Of a stretch of DNA of 43,542 nucleotides, positions 1 through 8,353 are shown one piece after another. The DNA lies in NCBI GenBank assembly GCA_903933805.1, contig CAIZLM010000209.1, forward strand, positions 1 to 43,542, in the 5' to 3' direction. Source of the DNA: an uncultured Bacteroidota bacterium. GTDB taxonomy: Bacteria > Bacteroidota > Bacteroidia > Chitinophagales > Saprospiraceae. The first letter of the stretch is position 1. Every line of letters starts with the position of its first letter. The translations under genes and the position numbers were made by a program. The notes under the pieces were generated by a model that was not told the DNA's origin, searched no databases, and saw nothing but the letters and a program-made list of their open reading frames with translations.

Positions 1-2043
1 GGTCAGGGTAAAAGGCAGATTTTTGAGGTAATTTCCGTTCCAGTGCAATTCCGGCAGCTGCAGCTCGTGCAAACTGATCCAGCCGCGGTCGGACGGGCTG
101 GCCTGTACTTGTAGTCCGGTAGAGCCGGAAAGTCCAAAAAACTGACTGATATCATGGAACAGGAAGGTATTTCGCTGCTGGCCGAAATCTTTGAGTTGGC
201 CCACTTCGCTTTCCCAAAACGCCATAGAAGGAATGCCATCGCCATAACTGGAGGTCGTACCTTTCCAGCGGTCAACGTGGTAGGGCATTTCGTTGCGAAT
301 CCAATGGGCGTGTTTGTCCACGCGTTTGTTGATGGCTGCTGGGTTGTAGGTAACATACAGGTGGTCGGAGAAGCGGCTGATAAAACGCGCTTTAAATGCA
401 TTGTTTTCCAGCATTTTACGCAGAAAAAGTGTGCCCCAGGCGGGGTTGGTCCATTCAGCGCCATTGGTTGCCGTAGCCCAATCCATGGCGTTGCCACCCA
501 GGTTGCCCAAATCGAACCCTCGGTCGTAGTCGTGGGGCAACCAGCGCCACCGCGCACCCGGGCTTCTTTTGCGGAACAGTGCAATATTGTGCCCCCAACT
601 GGTGTTTGCGGTGAATATTTGTGAAATGATATAATCAGAAAAATTTTTGGTGTCGCATATTTTTTCCAGCGCAGCAAAACTGTTGTTGTCTGCTACGCCA
701 TTGGTCAGGAGATCCACCATTTGTTGGTAGGCATCCAGGTTTCCTTCTTTTATTTCGCCGTTGTTTTCGATGTAGTCGAGGCTGTCAGTAGGAATACCAT
801 GGTAGAAGTCTGTGTATTCCTTGTCTTGTTTTTCCCGGAGGTTGTGGATGCCGAAGTAGGCGCCATTGATGTACACGGCGCAGGGTCTAAAATCCTGAAT
901 GTCGAGACTATCTGCGGTAGAAGCAGCCAATCCCTGTTCCATTCCGTCTCGGAACAGGGTGTTGGACCAATCGTTGCCCGAGCATCGGAGGATAATGTCT
1001 TCAAAGGTATTGCGGGGGTTGTTTTCAAACAGTTGGTAGGATATTTTGCTGGCGCCGTATTGTTTTCGGGAAAAAATATTCAGCATTTTTTCCGGCAGAA
1101 TCCAGGCGTTTTCACCGCCAATACTGGCGCCCGCATCGTGGTGAAACCCCAAGATGCCATCGGGTTCATAGAATTCAAGGTGTATCGGAATTTCCCAGTC
1201 CGGCTTGTAGTTTTGAACGTAAATACCTGAATCAGCCCCAAAGAAATAGGTTGGATTGGTGGAAAGAGACATGACCGCAATGCCGCGATCCTGAAAATGT
1301 TCTCCGATGAAGTAGGTATTGGTGACAACAGGCCCTGGGATTCTGTCAGCCCCAAATATTCGGGCTTTGATGACGGTCGTTGTCGTCACGTTGATGGCAG
1401 CACTCCACACCGGCGAGTTATTGGTGGGAACAGCGCCATCCACGGTGTAACGCAGTACCCCCGTGTTTGATAAATTTTGAACCGAAACCACCACAGGTGT
1501 CTCAAAAAAACCGCCTTGTATGGAAAATATCGGCTCTGTGAGCACAAAATCAACAAAAAAAGGACTGTTGAGGTTGCTGGCACCGGGAGTAGGGTGCGTA
1601 AAATATCCCCAGTTGCCCGAGCCGTTGACGCTGCGCCCCAGGGAAATATCGGTGCTTTGTGCTGTAAATTCAATACGGTCTGCTTCCACCCCCGTTGGTC
1701 CTGTCAAAATAACTTTTTCTCCGTCGGCGGCAAGTTTGAAATTTGTGTGCAGGCCAACAGCTTGGCCATCCGCCCACACCAGTAAATAGCCCCCGGCGTT
1801 GATGGTGGTACCGGCAGGGAACGCCCATTTGTTGGGTATGTCATTGTCGTCAGACAGTTGCCAGCCGGTCAGGTTGACCGCAGTAGCACCGGCATTGTAC
1901 AGTTCGATCCAATCGTTGTATGCCTGATAGTCGGGATCGGTGTTGGTGATCGCATTGGAAGCGAGCAATTCATTGATGGCTACCTGTGTGAACGCGGTTG
2001 CATGTGCTATGCACAACAAGAGGAGCGAGAGGATGTATTTCAT
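1..2043 (-). CDS. CotH kinase family protein with lamin tail domain (partial, runs off left edge)
   Basis: The frame stays open for 681 codons from ATG at 2043-2041 to the window edge, so the C-terminus is missing. The N-terminus (MKYILSLLLLCIAHATAF) is a signal peptide. Residues about 17-130 form a lamin tail domain (INELLASN, NDWIELYN, GWQLSDD). Residues about 190-235 look like a chitobiase/hexosaminidase C-terminal-type beta module (RYTVDGAVPTNNSPVW). From about 250 onward the protein matches the CotH family, with HNIALFRK followed by WRWLPHDYDRGFDLG near residue 500. CotH proteins are Fam20C-like protein kinases first known from spore coats; in non-spore-forming Bacteroidota they are secreted proteins of unclear target. 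A T9SS sorting domain may lie in the missing C-terminus (inference). It lies 106 bp downstream of the DUF4403 gene on the same strand, with a 12-bp palindromic relic between them. Confidence 0.88.
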   Translation of the reverse strand, partial: MKYILSLLLLCIAHATAFTQVAINELLASNAITNTDPDYQAYNDWIELYNAGATAVNLTGWQLSDDNDIPNKWAFPAGTTINAGGYLLVWADGQAVGLHTNFKLAADGEKVILTGPTGVEADRIEFTAQSTDISLGRSVNGSGNWGYFTHPTPGASNLNSPFFVDFVLTEPIFSIQGGFFETPVVVSVQNLSNTGVLRYTVDGAVPTNNSPVWSAAINVTTTTVIKARIFGADRIPGPVVTNTYFIGEHFQDRGIAVMSLSTNPTYFFGADSGIYVQNYKPDWEIPIHLEFYEPDGILGFHHDAGASIGGENAWILPEKMLNIFSRKQYGASKISYQLFENNPRNTFEDIILRCSGNDWSNTLFRDGMEQGLAASTADSLDIQDFRPCAVYINGAYFGIHNLREKQDKEYTDFYHGIPTDSLDYIENNGEIKEGNLDAYQQMVDLLTNGVADNNSFAALEKICDTKNFSDYIISQIFTANTSWGHNIALFRKRSPGARWRWLPHDYDRGFDLGNLGGNAMDWATATNGAEWTNPAWGTLFLRKMLENNAFKARFISRFSDHLYVTYNPAAINKRVDKHAHWIRNEMPYHVDRWKGTTSSYGDGIPSMAFWESEVGQLKDFGQQRNTFLFHDISQFFGLSGSTGLQVQASPSDRGWISLHELQLPELHWNGNYLKNLPFTLT

Positions 2044-2080
2044 AGGTCGCTTTTTGAAAACTGGATTGGATCTAATAAAC

Positions 2081-2092
2081 GTAACCCGTTAC
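2081..2092. repeat. 12-bp palindrome GTAACCCGTTAC, probable MITE relic
   Basis: This is a near-perfect palindrome that looks like the two terminal repeats of the window's MITE family fused with nothing between them. The variant terminus GTAACGGGTT occurs in the copies at 12781 and 40531, which explains the CCCGTTAC half. No matching 8-bp direct repeat is visible on its flanks, so the assignment is weaker than for the similar site at 39778. Confidence 0.4.
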
Positions 2093-2149
2093 GAGGAGGT
2101 TGCTTCAAACTGGGACGCTGCAAGGAGGATGGCAGTTGTGCGCGTTCGG

Positions 2150-3532
2150 TCAACGAATGCCTTTTACATCCACATTTACCTTTCCTTTGGAAAAAAGGTT
2201 GACTTTCAGGCTATTGGGGGTAACCAGAACATCCCTGACCGCGATACTGTCAATGGTACCTTTCAAGGAAATTCCGGGCTGAATTTCAACATACTGAAGG
2301 GCATCTTGGGCTGATTTTTTGATGGCCCCGATGTTTTCGTCAAGGGGGAAAACCATGGCCTCTGCCATTTTCTTTTTGATAGGTCCTTGAAAAATCCAAG
2401 AAGCGGAACGGAGGAGCAGGCTGCGGGTATCGACGTGAAAATCCAAGTCCTCCACCTTGATGATGTTGGTTTCTGGGTTGAAAGTAGGCTTGCCGATGAA
2501 GTAGATTTCACCATTGAAAGAGCCACTTAGGCGGGTATTGACCACAATTCTGTCGTCATTGCCCCACAACATAACGTCTTCCACGGTAATTTTTTTGTTG
2601 CCGGATTCAAACACCTGACCCACCATCATGTTTTTTGCCAAACGTTCGGCCTCGGGGAATGGGACATCGGTGGCAAATTGTATCATAAAGTCGTCGGAAG
2701 CATCTTGGAGCAAGTTCAGGTTGGGCAGAAAGGAGTTGGTCCGAAAGGTGGGTTTTGCGCCAAAAGTCATGTCATTGATACATTCTACGGCGATTTTAGC
2801 CTGAATAACGTTGTTGTTGGCGTAGAGTGGGGTGATACCGATGCTGATGGGGGTAGTTTTTGACCACATTTGGTAGGTAGAATCCAGCAGCACTGGGGCT
2901 TGGATGGCGGACCAAGCCGTTTGAATTTGTGGTCGTAGGTTCATTTGCTGGCTGACATACTGGTCGAGCGATTCTGCCAGCATTTTTTTGCTGCGGTCGA
3001 GTGCCATACTGGCGATTGTTTCCACGCCGATGTCACCGATACCTGTTTTGAGCACGGGCGGTTTGATCCATTCGTACCATTCTACTTCAGTTTTGGTGCT
3101 CAAGGTCCAGTCGGGATTGATGTTGAATTTGGTTTTAAAGTTGAGCGCTAATTCGCCTTCACCTTCGGCGGTTGCCCCAAAAAGCAGTTCTTTTTTGATC
3201 CACAATTTGAGCGGTACGCGGTATTTGAGGATATTTCCAAACATGAGAAGGGTGATGTCCTGGCTTTTCCAGACACTCAGCATGAGCCCATCGTTGTTGT
3301 TGTCGGTGAAGGAGTAGTCTTCGTAGAGTGCTTTTCCCGAGAGTTGGGCATTGAGTGATTGCATCAGGTCTGGCAAGGTGATATTGACCGGTATTCCGAT
3401 GGTAGAAACAAGGGGTTTTTCTTGGGCGTTGTTGTATTGCTCGAGTGGTTTGGGGGCGTTGGTTGTTTCCTGGCTGTTGCACAGGGGAATCGAGGAAATC
3501 AGCAGGATGGCTGTTAAGAGATTGTTTTTCAT
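2150..3532 (-). CDS. DUF4403 family protein
   Basis: The 460-residue protein starts with MKNNLLTAILLISSIPLC, a signal peptide with a cysteine that makes a lipoprotein possible, though the lipobox is poor. The body matches the DUF4403 family, with repeated beta-rich halves and motifs such as IGIPVNITLPDLMQSLN near the start and KGTIDSIAVRDVLVTPNSL near the end. The family is of unknown function, and the domain is reminiscent of lipid-binding tubular folds (inference). The frame stays open upstream to a GTG at 3571, but that extension lies inside a MITE fragment, so the ATG at 3532 is preferred. It lies downstream of the WbqC gene on the same strand. Confidence 0.85.
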   Translation of the reverse strand: MKNNLLTAILLISSIPLCNSQETTNAPKPLEQYNNAQEKPLVSTIGIPVNITLPDLMQSLNAQLSGKALYEDYSFTDNNNDGLMLSVWKSQDITLLMFGNILKYRVPLKLWIKKELLFGATAEGEGELALNFKTKFNINPDWTLSTKTEVEWYEWIKPPVLKTGIGDIGVETIASMALDRSKKMLAESLDQYVSQQMNLRPQIQTAWSAIQAPVLLDSTYQMWSKTTPISIGITPLYANNNVIQAKIAVECINDMTFGAKPTFRTNSFLPNLNLLQDASDDFMIQFATDVPFPEAERLAKNMMVGQVFESGNKKITVEDVMLWGNDDRIVVNTRLSGSFNGEIYFIGKPTFNPETNIIKVEDLDFHVDTRSLLLRSASWIFQGPIKKKMAEAMVFPLDENIGAIKKSAQDALQYVEIQPGISLKGTIDSIAVRDVLVTPNSLKVNLFSKGKVNVDVKGIR

Positions 3533-3555
3533 ATATTGAAGGTATTGCTTTTTTG

Positions 3556-3584
3556 CCCGGCAGCGTTCCACGCTAACCAGTTAC
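3556..3584 (-). mobile_element. MITE fragment (right end only)
   Basis: The 29 bp keep the right arm (CAGCGTTCCACG) and the terminal repeat CTAACCAGTTAC; the left end is lost. GCTTTTTG follows it at 3585-3592 and GCTTTTTTG precedes it at 3547-3555, which looks like an 8-bp target duplication with one extra T. The terminal repeat supplies the TAG stop of the WbqC-like gene. Confidence 0.7.
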
Positions 3585-4187
3585 GCTTTTTGCTAATATT
3601 TCGCCACCGTGTTTCCCGCAACAAAAGAGCAGATCGAGTACCGACATGTTGGGGACAAAGCCATGTTTTTCCTCGAATACCTGTGGGTATCGAGCCGTGT
3701 TATGCTGATCAAGGAGATTTTCTTGTGGTGGTGAATAAGTTTCACTCAAGGTCAGGGTGCCTTTCCAGCCCATTTTTTTTGTGAAAATAAACGCCATCAA
3801 TGCCTGGTTATAATCGAAAAGAAAGGCGTATTTTTTTTCATAGAACGGCCGAATGTCGTCGCAATAATGGTCGAAATATGGCGCATTTCCGTAGGCTGTT
3901 AGGATGGTTCGCCAGTGTTGCCGTTGCCAGGCTTCGTCGTAAGCGATTCGTACGGCGCGGACATCGGTTTGCTGGTGCTTGCCTTTGACGAGCGGGATAC
4001 TCAGCCGTTGGATACCATTGGGCCCAACCACGTGGGCGCGGTTGCGCATGCTGCCTTTTTGGTAGTTTTCGCAGGCTTCGATGACCACGATGTCTGCGTT
4101 CCAACAGGCTGTACTCCAAGCCATTGACGGCAGATAAGCGGTAGGGAGCAGTATTTTTTGCACATTAAGGTCAGGTATAACAATCAT
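3573..4187 (-). CDS. WbqC family protein
   Basis: The 204-residue protein matches the WbqC-like family (PF08889): LLPTAYLPSMAWSTACWNAD at the N-terminus, then ENYQKGSMRNRAHVVGPNG and LSIPLVKG, and WQRQHWRTILTAYGNAPYF in the middle. The family is often found near O-antigen or glycan genes, but its biochemical role is not settled. The start ATG overlaps the TraB/GumN stop (ATGA), so the two genes are probably translationally coupled. The last three residues (V-T-G) and the TAG stop are encoded by the terminal repeat of a MITE fragment, so the native C-terminus was replaced or trimmed by insertion. Confidence 0.88.
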   Translation of the reverse strand: MIVIPDLNVQKILLPTAYLPSMAWSTACWNADIVVIEACENYQKGSMRNRAHVVGPNGIQRLSIPLVKGKHQQTDVRAVRIAYDEAWQRQHWRTILTAYGNAPYFDHYCDDIRPFYEKKYAFLFDYNQALMAFIFTKKMGWKGTLTLSETYSPPQENLLDQHNTARYPQVFEEKHGFVPNMSVLDLLFCCGKHGGEILAKSVTG

Positions 4188-4987
4188 GGGGCAGAAAAAG
4201 ATTCAACACGACAGCCAGCATTTTTCAAGAAACGCAGCATACCCTTTCCACCGGGCAGGTGTCCAGCACCGACGGCACAAAACACGGATTGGGTGTGCAT
4301 GAGTTCCAAAAATCGCTTTGTCATGAGGCGATTTCGCCGGCAGATCAATATTTTTCTCATACCCTTTGCGTCTTTTTTTGCAGCCTTGTAGAGTGCCCGA
4401 AGTTCGCCATTGGCGTAGCGCTGCATCATTTTCAGCAGGCGTTTTTTTTGTCGATCCTGGTTTTTTAACGCCCAGGTAAGTCCTTTGAGGTGCATTTCAA
4501 AGGGTATTTTATCCAGGGTGTTCAGTTGATCGGCAAAAGATTCCAGGCCTGTGGTTGTTTTGCCGAGGCTACGGGCATGGTTCCACAGCGTTTCATCAAG
4601 GGAATGGGACATTTCCTCCGCCATAAAAACGGTGCTCACCATGGTTGTCACGCGCATGGGATGTTGAAATTGCAGGGCATCTGCGGTTGTACCCAGTTTT
4701 TTTCTGGCAAAATAGTCGAGGTGTTTCCATGCGCCACGGGAAAGGAAATCCTGGAGGGACTTGCCCTCCGGCAGAGACAGTGCCTCTGCCAAAGCAGCGG
4801 GATCCGCTTCTGAAAAGTCAAATTCAGTGGCAAAGCAGTCACAAGTGCCAATTTTGGTTTTCGTGGTGTCAAGCCACCCGAAAGCCCGTATGTCGCGGAC
4901 GTGCATTGTACCAAACAGATAAGAGGGTGTTGTGCAATCGGGCGGCGTTATTTGCCACAAAAGGGCGTTTTTTTCCATCATTATCAT
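4184..4987 (-). CDS. TraB/GumN family protein
   Basis: This 267-residue protein carries the TraB/GumN signature: YLFGTMHVRD near residue 24, CFATEFDF near residue 51, RRNRLMTKRFLE and the C-terminal VGAGHLPGGKGMLRFLKNAG. The fold is related to the EreA/ChaN-like Tiki superfamily of putative metalloproteases, with GTMH and GAGH histidines as likely metal ligands. No signal peptide is seen, unlike many Bacteroidota homologues. The N-terminus offers three close starts (Met1, Met3, Met4). It is the first gene of a pair with WbqC, with a 4-bp overlap. A full-length MITE sits 44 bp upstream of the start. Confidence 0.85.
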   Translation of the reverse strand: MIMMEKNALLWQITPPDCTTPSYLFGTMHVRDIRAFGWLDTTKTKIGTCDCFATEFDFSEADPAALAEALSLPEGKSLQDFLSRGAWKHLDYFARKKLGTTADALQFQHPMRVTTMVSTVFMAEEMSHSLDETLWNHARSLGKTTTGLESFADQLNTLDKIPFEMHLKGLTWALKNQDRQKKRLLKMMQRYANGELRALYKAAKKDAKGMRKILICRRNRLMTKRFLELMHTQSVFCAVGAGHLPGGKGMLRFLKNAGCRVESFSAP

Positions 4988-5030
4988 CGTTTGTACGCCA
5001 TCCGCGTGCAGGAAAAAATGTTACTAAAAT

Positions 5031-5192
5031 GTAACTGGTTAGGTGGCACGCTGTCTGGCCCCAAAAGGTCCATTTTCCGCCATACTTGGCAGATTTTTTT
5101 GACTAAAGCGCTGCTATGGCCTACAAAAATCCGCTTCTTCTGGCAAAAATGGCCACTTTTTTGCCTCAGACGCGACCATGCTAACCGGTTAC
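5031..5192 (+). mobile_element. MITE, long form (162 bp)
   Basis: The ends are GTAACTGGTT and AACCGGTTAC. The flanking octamers are ACTAAAAT (5023-5030) and ACCAAAAT (5193-5200), 7 of 8 identical, consistent with a target duplication. The centre holds an inner hairpin (GCAGATTTTTTTGAC against GCCTACAAAAATCCGC). It occupies about half of the 320-bp gap between the TraB gene and the NTPase gene; the rest (4988-5030, 5193-5307) shows nothing recognisable. Confidence 0.9.
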
Positions 5193-5307
5193 ACCAAAAT
5201 AAGCAGGAGCAATGTTTTCCGGCCAAAAACCCACAACAGGGCTAAGCCTGAAGCATAAAAAGCTGCGATTACAAGGAGAACGCGCCGTTATTGAACGGTG
5301 ATGACGG

Positions 5308-5892
5308 TCACCAAATTTTCACCATTGGGACGCCTTTTTCTTTTGCTTCAGTTGCTTCGAGGATCAACGCTGCTACTGCTTCCCGGGTGCGATTGCCTGT
5401 ATCAATCACGAGGTCAAAGTTATCGGGATTGGTGCTATCAGCGCCGTATTTTTTTAAAAACCGTGCGTTTTCGCTGTTTTTCCGTTCGATTATTTTTTGG
5501 ACGGCTTCTTCCTGACTGGCGTATTGTTCGGTGTCTCGGCTTGGGTCGTGGAGGATGCGCTGTGCTGCCACGGCCACATCTGTGCGCAGGAACACCTTGA
5601 AGGAATTGGGCAAGAAGAACCAAGCCATGCGGCTGTCAACAACATATCCCTCAGGATCATGTCCCAGCGATGCGAAAATACTGTCAATACGTTCGTCTAT
5701 GCTGGGGTCAATATCTGCGCGTTTGTTCATTTCGAGGGTATCCAGCCCCAACGCTTGGGCCAGTCGGCGCTGTATTCGTCCGGTAGAAACGTATTCAAAG
5801 CCTGTTTTTTCACACAAAATTTGTGATACAGCGCTTTTTCCGCTGCCCAAGTCTCCGGTGAGGGTAATTTTAGTATCGGGTGCTATTTGCAT
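5308..5892 (-). CDS. cytidylate kinase-like P-loop NTPase
   Basis: The 194-residue protein starts with a P-loop, KITLTGDLGSGKSAVSQIL, at residues 8-26, followed by FEYVSTGRIQRRLA, which matches the (d)CMP kinase-like family that includes archaeal-type cytidylate kinases. A DSRMAWFF motif follows in the middle, as in family members where the residues after the aspartate bind the monophosphate. It is shorter than bacterial Cmk (about 225 residues) and is better described as cytidylate-kinase-like. The substrate is not established. It stands alone on the minus strand, preceded by a 468-bp gap. Confidence 0.8.
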   Translation of the reverse strand: MQIAPDTKITLTGDLGSGKSAVSQILCEKTGFEYVSTGRIQRRLAQALGLDTLEMNKRADIDPSIDERIDSIFASLGHDPEGYVVDSRMAWFFLPNSFKVFLRTDVAVAAQRILHDPSRDTEQYASQEEAVQKIIERKNSENARFLKKYGADSTNPDNFDLVIDTGNRTREAVAALILEATEAKEKGVPMVKIW

Positions 5893-6360
5893 GTATTTTA
5901 CTGAAGTGGGCGCTAAGGTAGTTCAAAAAAATATCCTGTGTCAATGGAGCAGCCAAGTACAACCACGTAAAGAAATGTTGGGGATAATTTTCAGTGTAGT
6001 ACCACAGCATTATTGTCATTCAGATGCAATCCGGGCGAATTTCAAAGGCGTTTTTTCTGGTCGGCTGTTATGTTGTTTGGCAACTGGATGGGGTCGATCG
6101 CGGTAGCGCATGAAGGGTTATTTTGTTTCAGTGCCGACCACCTCTTTGGTTGTCCATACCTTGGATTGGTATTACCGCTGGAGTGTTGGTATCAATCTAT
6201 TTTACGAGCTTGACCTTACGGGCAAATTGGTGCGCAATTCAAGGATGACCAATTATGGAATAATGACCTTTGTTCGGTATAAAGTGTTTGGACAAAATCC
6301 GGAATACAACCGATTTTACCCCAATCCAGATGGTGGCAGGCGACATTAAGGGGGTTATAA
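5893..6360. other. 468-bp gap, possible decayed coding sequence
   Basis: No MITE copy is found here. The only item of note is a 79-codon open frame at 6110-6349 on the plus strand. The segment 5893-6109 has short broken frames and nothing I recognise. A promoter for the minus-strand NTPase gene should lie close to 5893, where TATTTTTTTG on the minus strand weakly resembles a -7 box. Confidence 0.35.
6110..6349 (+). CDS. small hypothetical protein or gene remnant
   Basis: A 79-residue frame opens with ATGAAGGG and ends 11 bp before the PPK2 stop, convergent with it. The product is rich in aromatic and alternating polar/non-polar residues (WYYRWSVGINLFYELDL), which could be part of a beta-barrel, but no family is recognised. 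It has no clear promoter or ribosome site. It could be a remnant of a larger gene or a chance frame. Confidence 0.2.
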   Translation: MKGYFVSVPTTSLVVHTLDWYYRWSVGINLFYELDLTGKLVRNSRMTNYGIMTFVRYKVFGQNPEYNRFYPNPDGGRRH

Positions 6361-7110
6361 TTAAACAGGAGATGCTGGAGCAGGCAGTTTCATGTCTAGT
6401 TTTTCCAGTCGATCTACCAACGTTTTAACGATGACGTAATCACGGTACCAACGGTGGTCCACGGGGCAAATATGCCAGGGGGTGGTGCTTTCATTGAGCA
6501 CGTATTCATAGGCCTCCATGTATTGGTCCCAAAGTTTGCGCTCCTCCCAGTCTCCGGCGTTGTGTTTCCAGTATTTTTTAGGGTCATCCAGCCTTTGTTG
6601 GAGTTGGATGCCTTGTTCTGCATACGAAATATGCATGTAGAATTTAAAAATCAGCGTATTGTTGTCAAATTGGATCAAATCTTCGAACGCATTGATGGCT
6701 GCCATGCGTTTTTTTACCCGCTCCATATCAATCCATTGGTGTACGCGCTGGATCAGAATATCTTCATAATGGCTGCGGTTAAAAATAGTGGTCATGCCTT
6801 TTTCTGGCACCCATTGGTGCACCCGCCACAGGAAATCGTGTGCGAACTCCAATTCCGTTGGTTTTTTGAACGTGACCAAGTCTAGGCCGGCAATGGTACA
6901 TTCCCTAAAGACATTGTGAACAGCGCCGTCTTTGCCACTGCCATCCATCCCTTGAAAAACAATCAGCAGAGAATGCTTCTTTTCAGCATACAGGATGTTC
7001 TGAAGTTCCCCCAATCGCAGTATCAGTCGTTCTGTTTCTTCTTTCAGGTCTTTTTTTGAAACACCATTGGGAGATTCTGTGGAGAAGTTGGAGAGCTTAA
7101 TATAGGTCAT
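6361..7110 (-). CDS. PPK2 family polyphosphate kinase
   Basis: The 249-residue protein matches the PPK2 family: Walker A FQGMDGSGKDGAVHNVF near residues 52-68, FKKPTELEFAHDFLWRVHQ as lid-proximal region, FNRSHYEDILIQRVH as the Walker B region, and WHICPVDHRWYRDYVI near the C-terminus. PPK2 enzymes transfer phosphate between polyphosphate and nucleotides, usually making NTP from polyphosphate. The single-domain length fits class I or III; the subclass cannot be decided by eye. It lies 44 bp after the DUF58 gene on the same strand, so co-transcription is possible. Confidence 0.88.
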   Translation of the reverse strand: MTYIKLSNFSTESPNGVSKKDLKEETERLILRLGELQNILYAEKKHSLLIVFQGMDGSGKDGAVHNVFRECTIAGLDLVTFKKPTELEFAHDFLWRVHQWVPEKGMTTIFNRSHYEDILIQRVHQWIDMERVKKRMAAINAFEDLIQFDNNTLIFKFYMHISYAEQGIQLQQRLDDPKKYWKHNAGDWEERKLWDQYMEAYEYVLNESTTPWHICPVDHRWYRDYVIVKTLVDRLEKLDMKLPAPASPV

Positions 7111-7154
7111 GGACAGTGATCGGTATGGAAGCGTTACGGATTTTTTCTGATAAT

Positions 7155-8093
7155 TTACCCCATTTTAGCGCGCTTTGCCATCCAAGTTTGGAGGATGGGG
7201 ACAAAACCTTTGTTGATGTCAGCTTCGACAAAATCAATCTTGAACTGGAGGCATTTCATTCGAAGTTGCGCTGTGAAAGCGCCAACTTGTTCGGTATAAT
7301 AGGCTTTCACCTGATTGGGTTGCAGCCGTACTTCTTCACCATTTTCCATATCAACGAAAACGTAGGGACGGTTTTCAAACTCAAAATCCAGCTCTCTTTT
7401 TTTATCGGTGACATGAAATAGAATCACTTCGTGTTTGGCGTAGCGAAGGTGTTGAAGGGCGGCAAAAATTTCTTCTGCTTTATCAGGTTGTTCCATGACA
7501 TCGGTAAAAATAACCACCAAGGAACGGCGATGGATAGATTCTGCGATTTGGTGGAGGCTGGCTGCCAGGTTAGTCCCGTGGTTGAGCTGGGGGTTTTCAA
7601 TGCGCGCCATGAGCTGAGCGAGCAGCATCCTGTAGTGCACGGTACTGGATTTCGCACCGCTGTTGAAACGTACGGCATCATCGAACAGGGTAAGACCGAA
7701 TGCGTCGCGCTGTTGGCGCAAGGCGTTCATAATCACCGCGGCGGATTGGGCAGCGAAGCAAAATTTGTTTTCGTATTTGTGTTTATCCGGTTGTTTTTCG
7801 TCCCACGGGTAATACATGGTAGAAGAGGCATCCACAATCAGGTGGCAACGGAGATTGGTTTCTTCTTCGAATCTTTTCACAAAAACCTTGTCCGTGCGAG
7901 CATACACTTTCCAGTCGATGTTACGCGTGCTCTCCCCGCTGTTGTAGAGGCGGTGTTCGGCGAATTCGACGGAAAAGCCGTGGAAGGGACTGCGGTGCAT
8001 TCCGACGATAAAACCCTCCACCACTTGCTGGGCCAGCAGTTCGAGGTTGCTGCCCAGGGAGCGGATTTGTTGAGATTCTAGGATCTGTGACAT
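7155..8093 (-). CDS. DUF58 domain-containing protein (vWA-like)
   Basis: The 312-residue soluble protein matches DUF58: GESTRNIDWKVYARTDKVFV near residues 53-72, FEEETNLRCHLIVDASSTM with the MIDAS-like D-x-S-x segment near 90, and SLVVIFTDVMEQPDKAEEI later. DUF58 proteins usually pair with a MoxR AAA ATPase and vWA/BatA proteins in an aerotolerance or chaperone-like system. No MoxR gene is in this window, so the usual partner is elsewhere or just not adjacent. It is followed by PPK2 on the same strand. Confidence 0.88.
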   Translation of the reverse strand: MSQILESQQIRSLGSNLELLAQQVVEGFIVGMHRSPFHGFSVEFAEHRLYNSGESTRNIDWKVYARTDKVFVKRFEEETNLRCHLIVDASSTMYYPWDEKQPDKHKYENKFCFAAQSAAVIMNALRQQRDAFGLTLFDDAVRFNSGAKSSTVHYRMLLAQLMARIENPQLNHGTNLAASLHQIAESIHRRSLVVIFTDVMEQPDKAEEIFAALQHLRYAKHEVILFHVTDKKRELDFEFENRPYVFVDMENGEEVRLQPNQVKAYYTEQVGAFTAQLRMKCLQFKIDFVEADINKGFVPILQTWMAKRAKMG

Positions 8094-8353
8094 GGCTGAC
8101 GGTTGGCTGTACGCTTGAGAATGGCGGTAAAGTTACGTGGAAATCATCCAATGCGGAGCGGTGTTTAGCAAGACATTCACACGGGAAGCAGGTGCAATGC
8201 CGTCTCTAGGCAATAAAAGCCAAAAACCCCATGTTATTTTTGGCGAAAACAGCCCTACGTAGCATAATGGACACGGGGTTGATTTTAAAGAACAAGCCCC
8301 CAGTCCCGACCGCCGGCATTGCATTTTAGCGCTGTGCTGGTGCGATTTTACAA
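8094..8353. other. 260-bp intergenic stretch without recognised feature
   Basis: Together with the MITE that follows, this makes a 320-bp gap between the DUF58 gene start and the SRPBCC gene stop. The promoter of the DUF58 gene should be in the 8094-8150 part, where a TAACTTTA box on the minus strand is a one-mismatch match to TAnnTTTG. Nothing else is recognised. Confidence 0.4.

Noticed and set aside
3-677. 224-residue minus-strand frame at the left edge
   Set aside because: It is a shadow of the CotH gene in another frame; the CotH frame has recognisable domains and stays open over 681 codons.
1-2043. Frameshifts in the CotH gene
   Set aside because: The whole minus-strand frame was read through codon by codon with no stop; the gene is just cut by the window edge.
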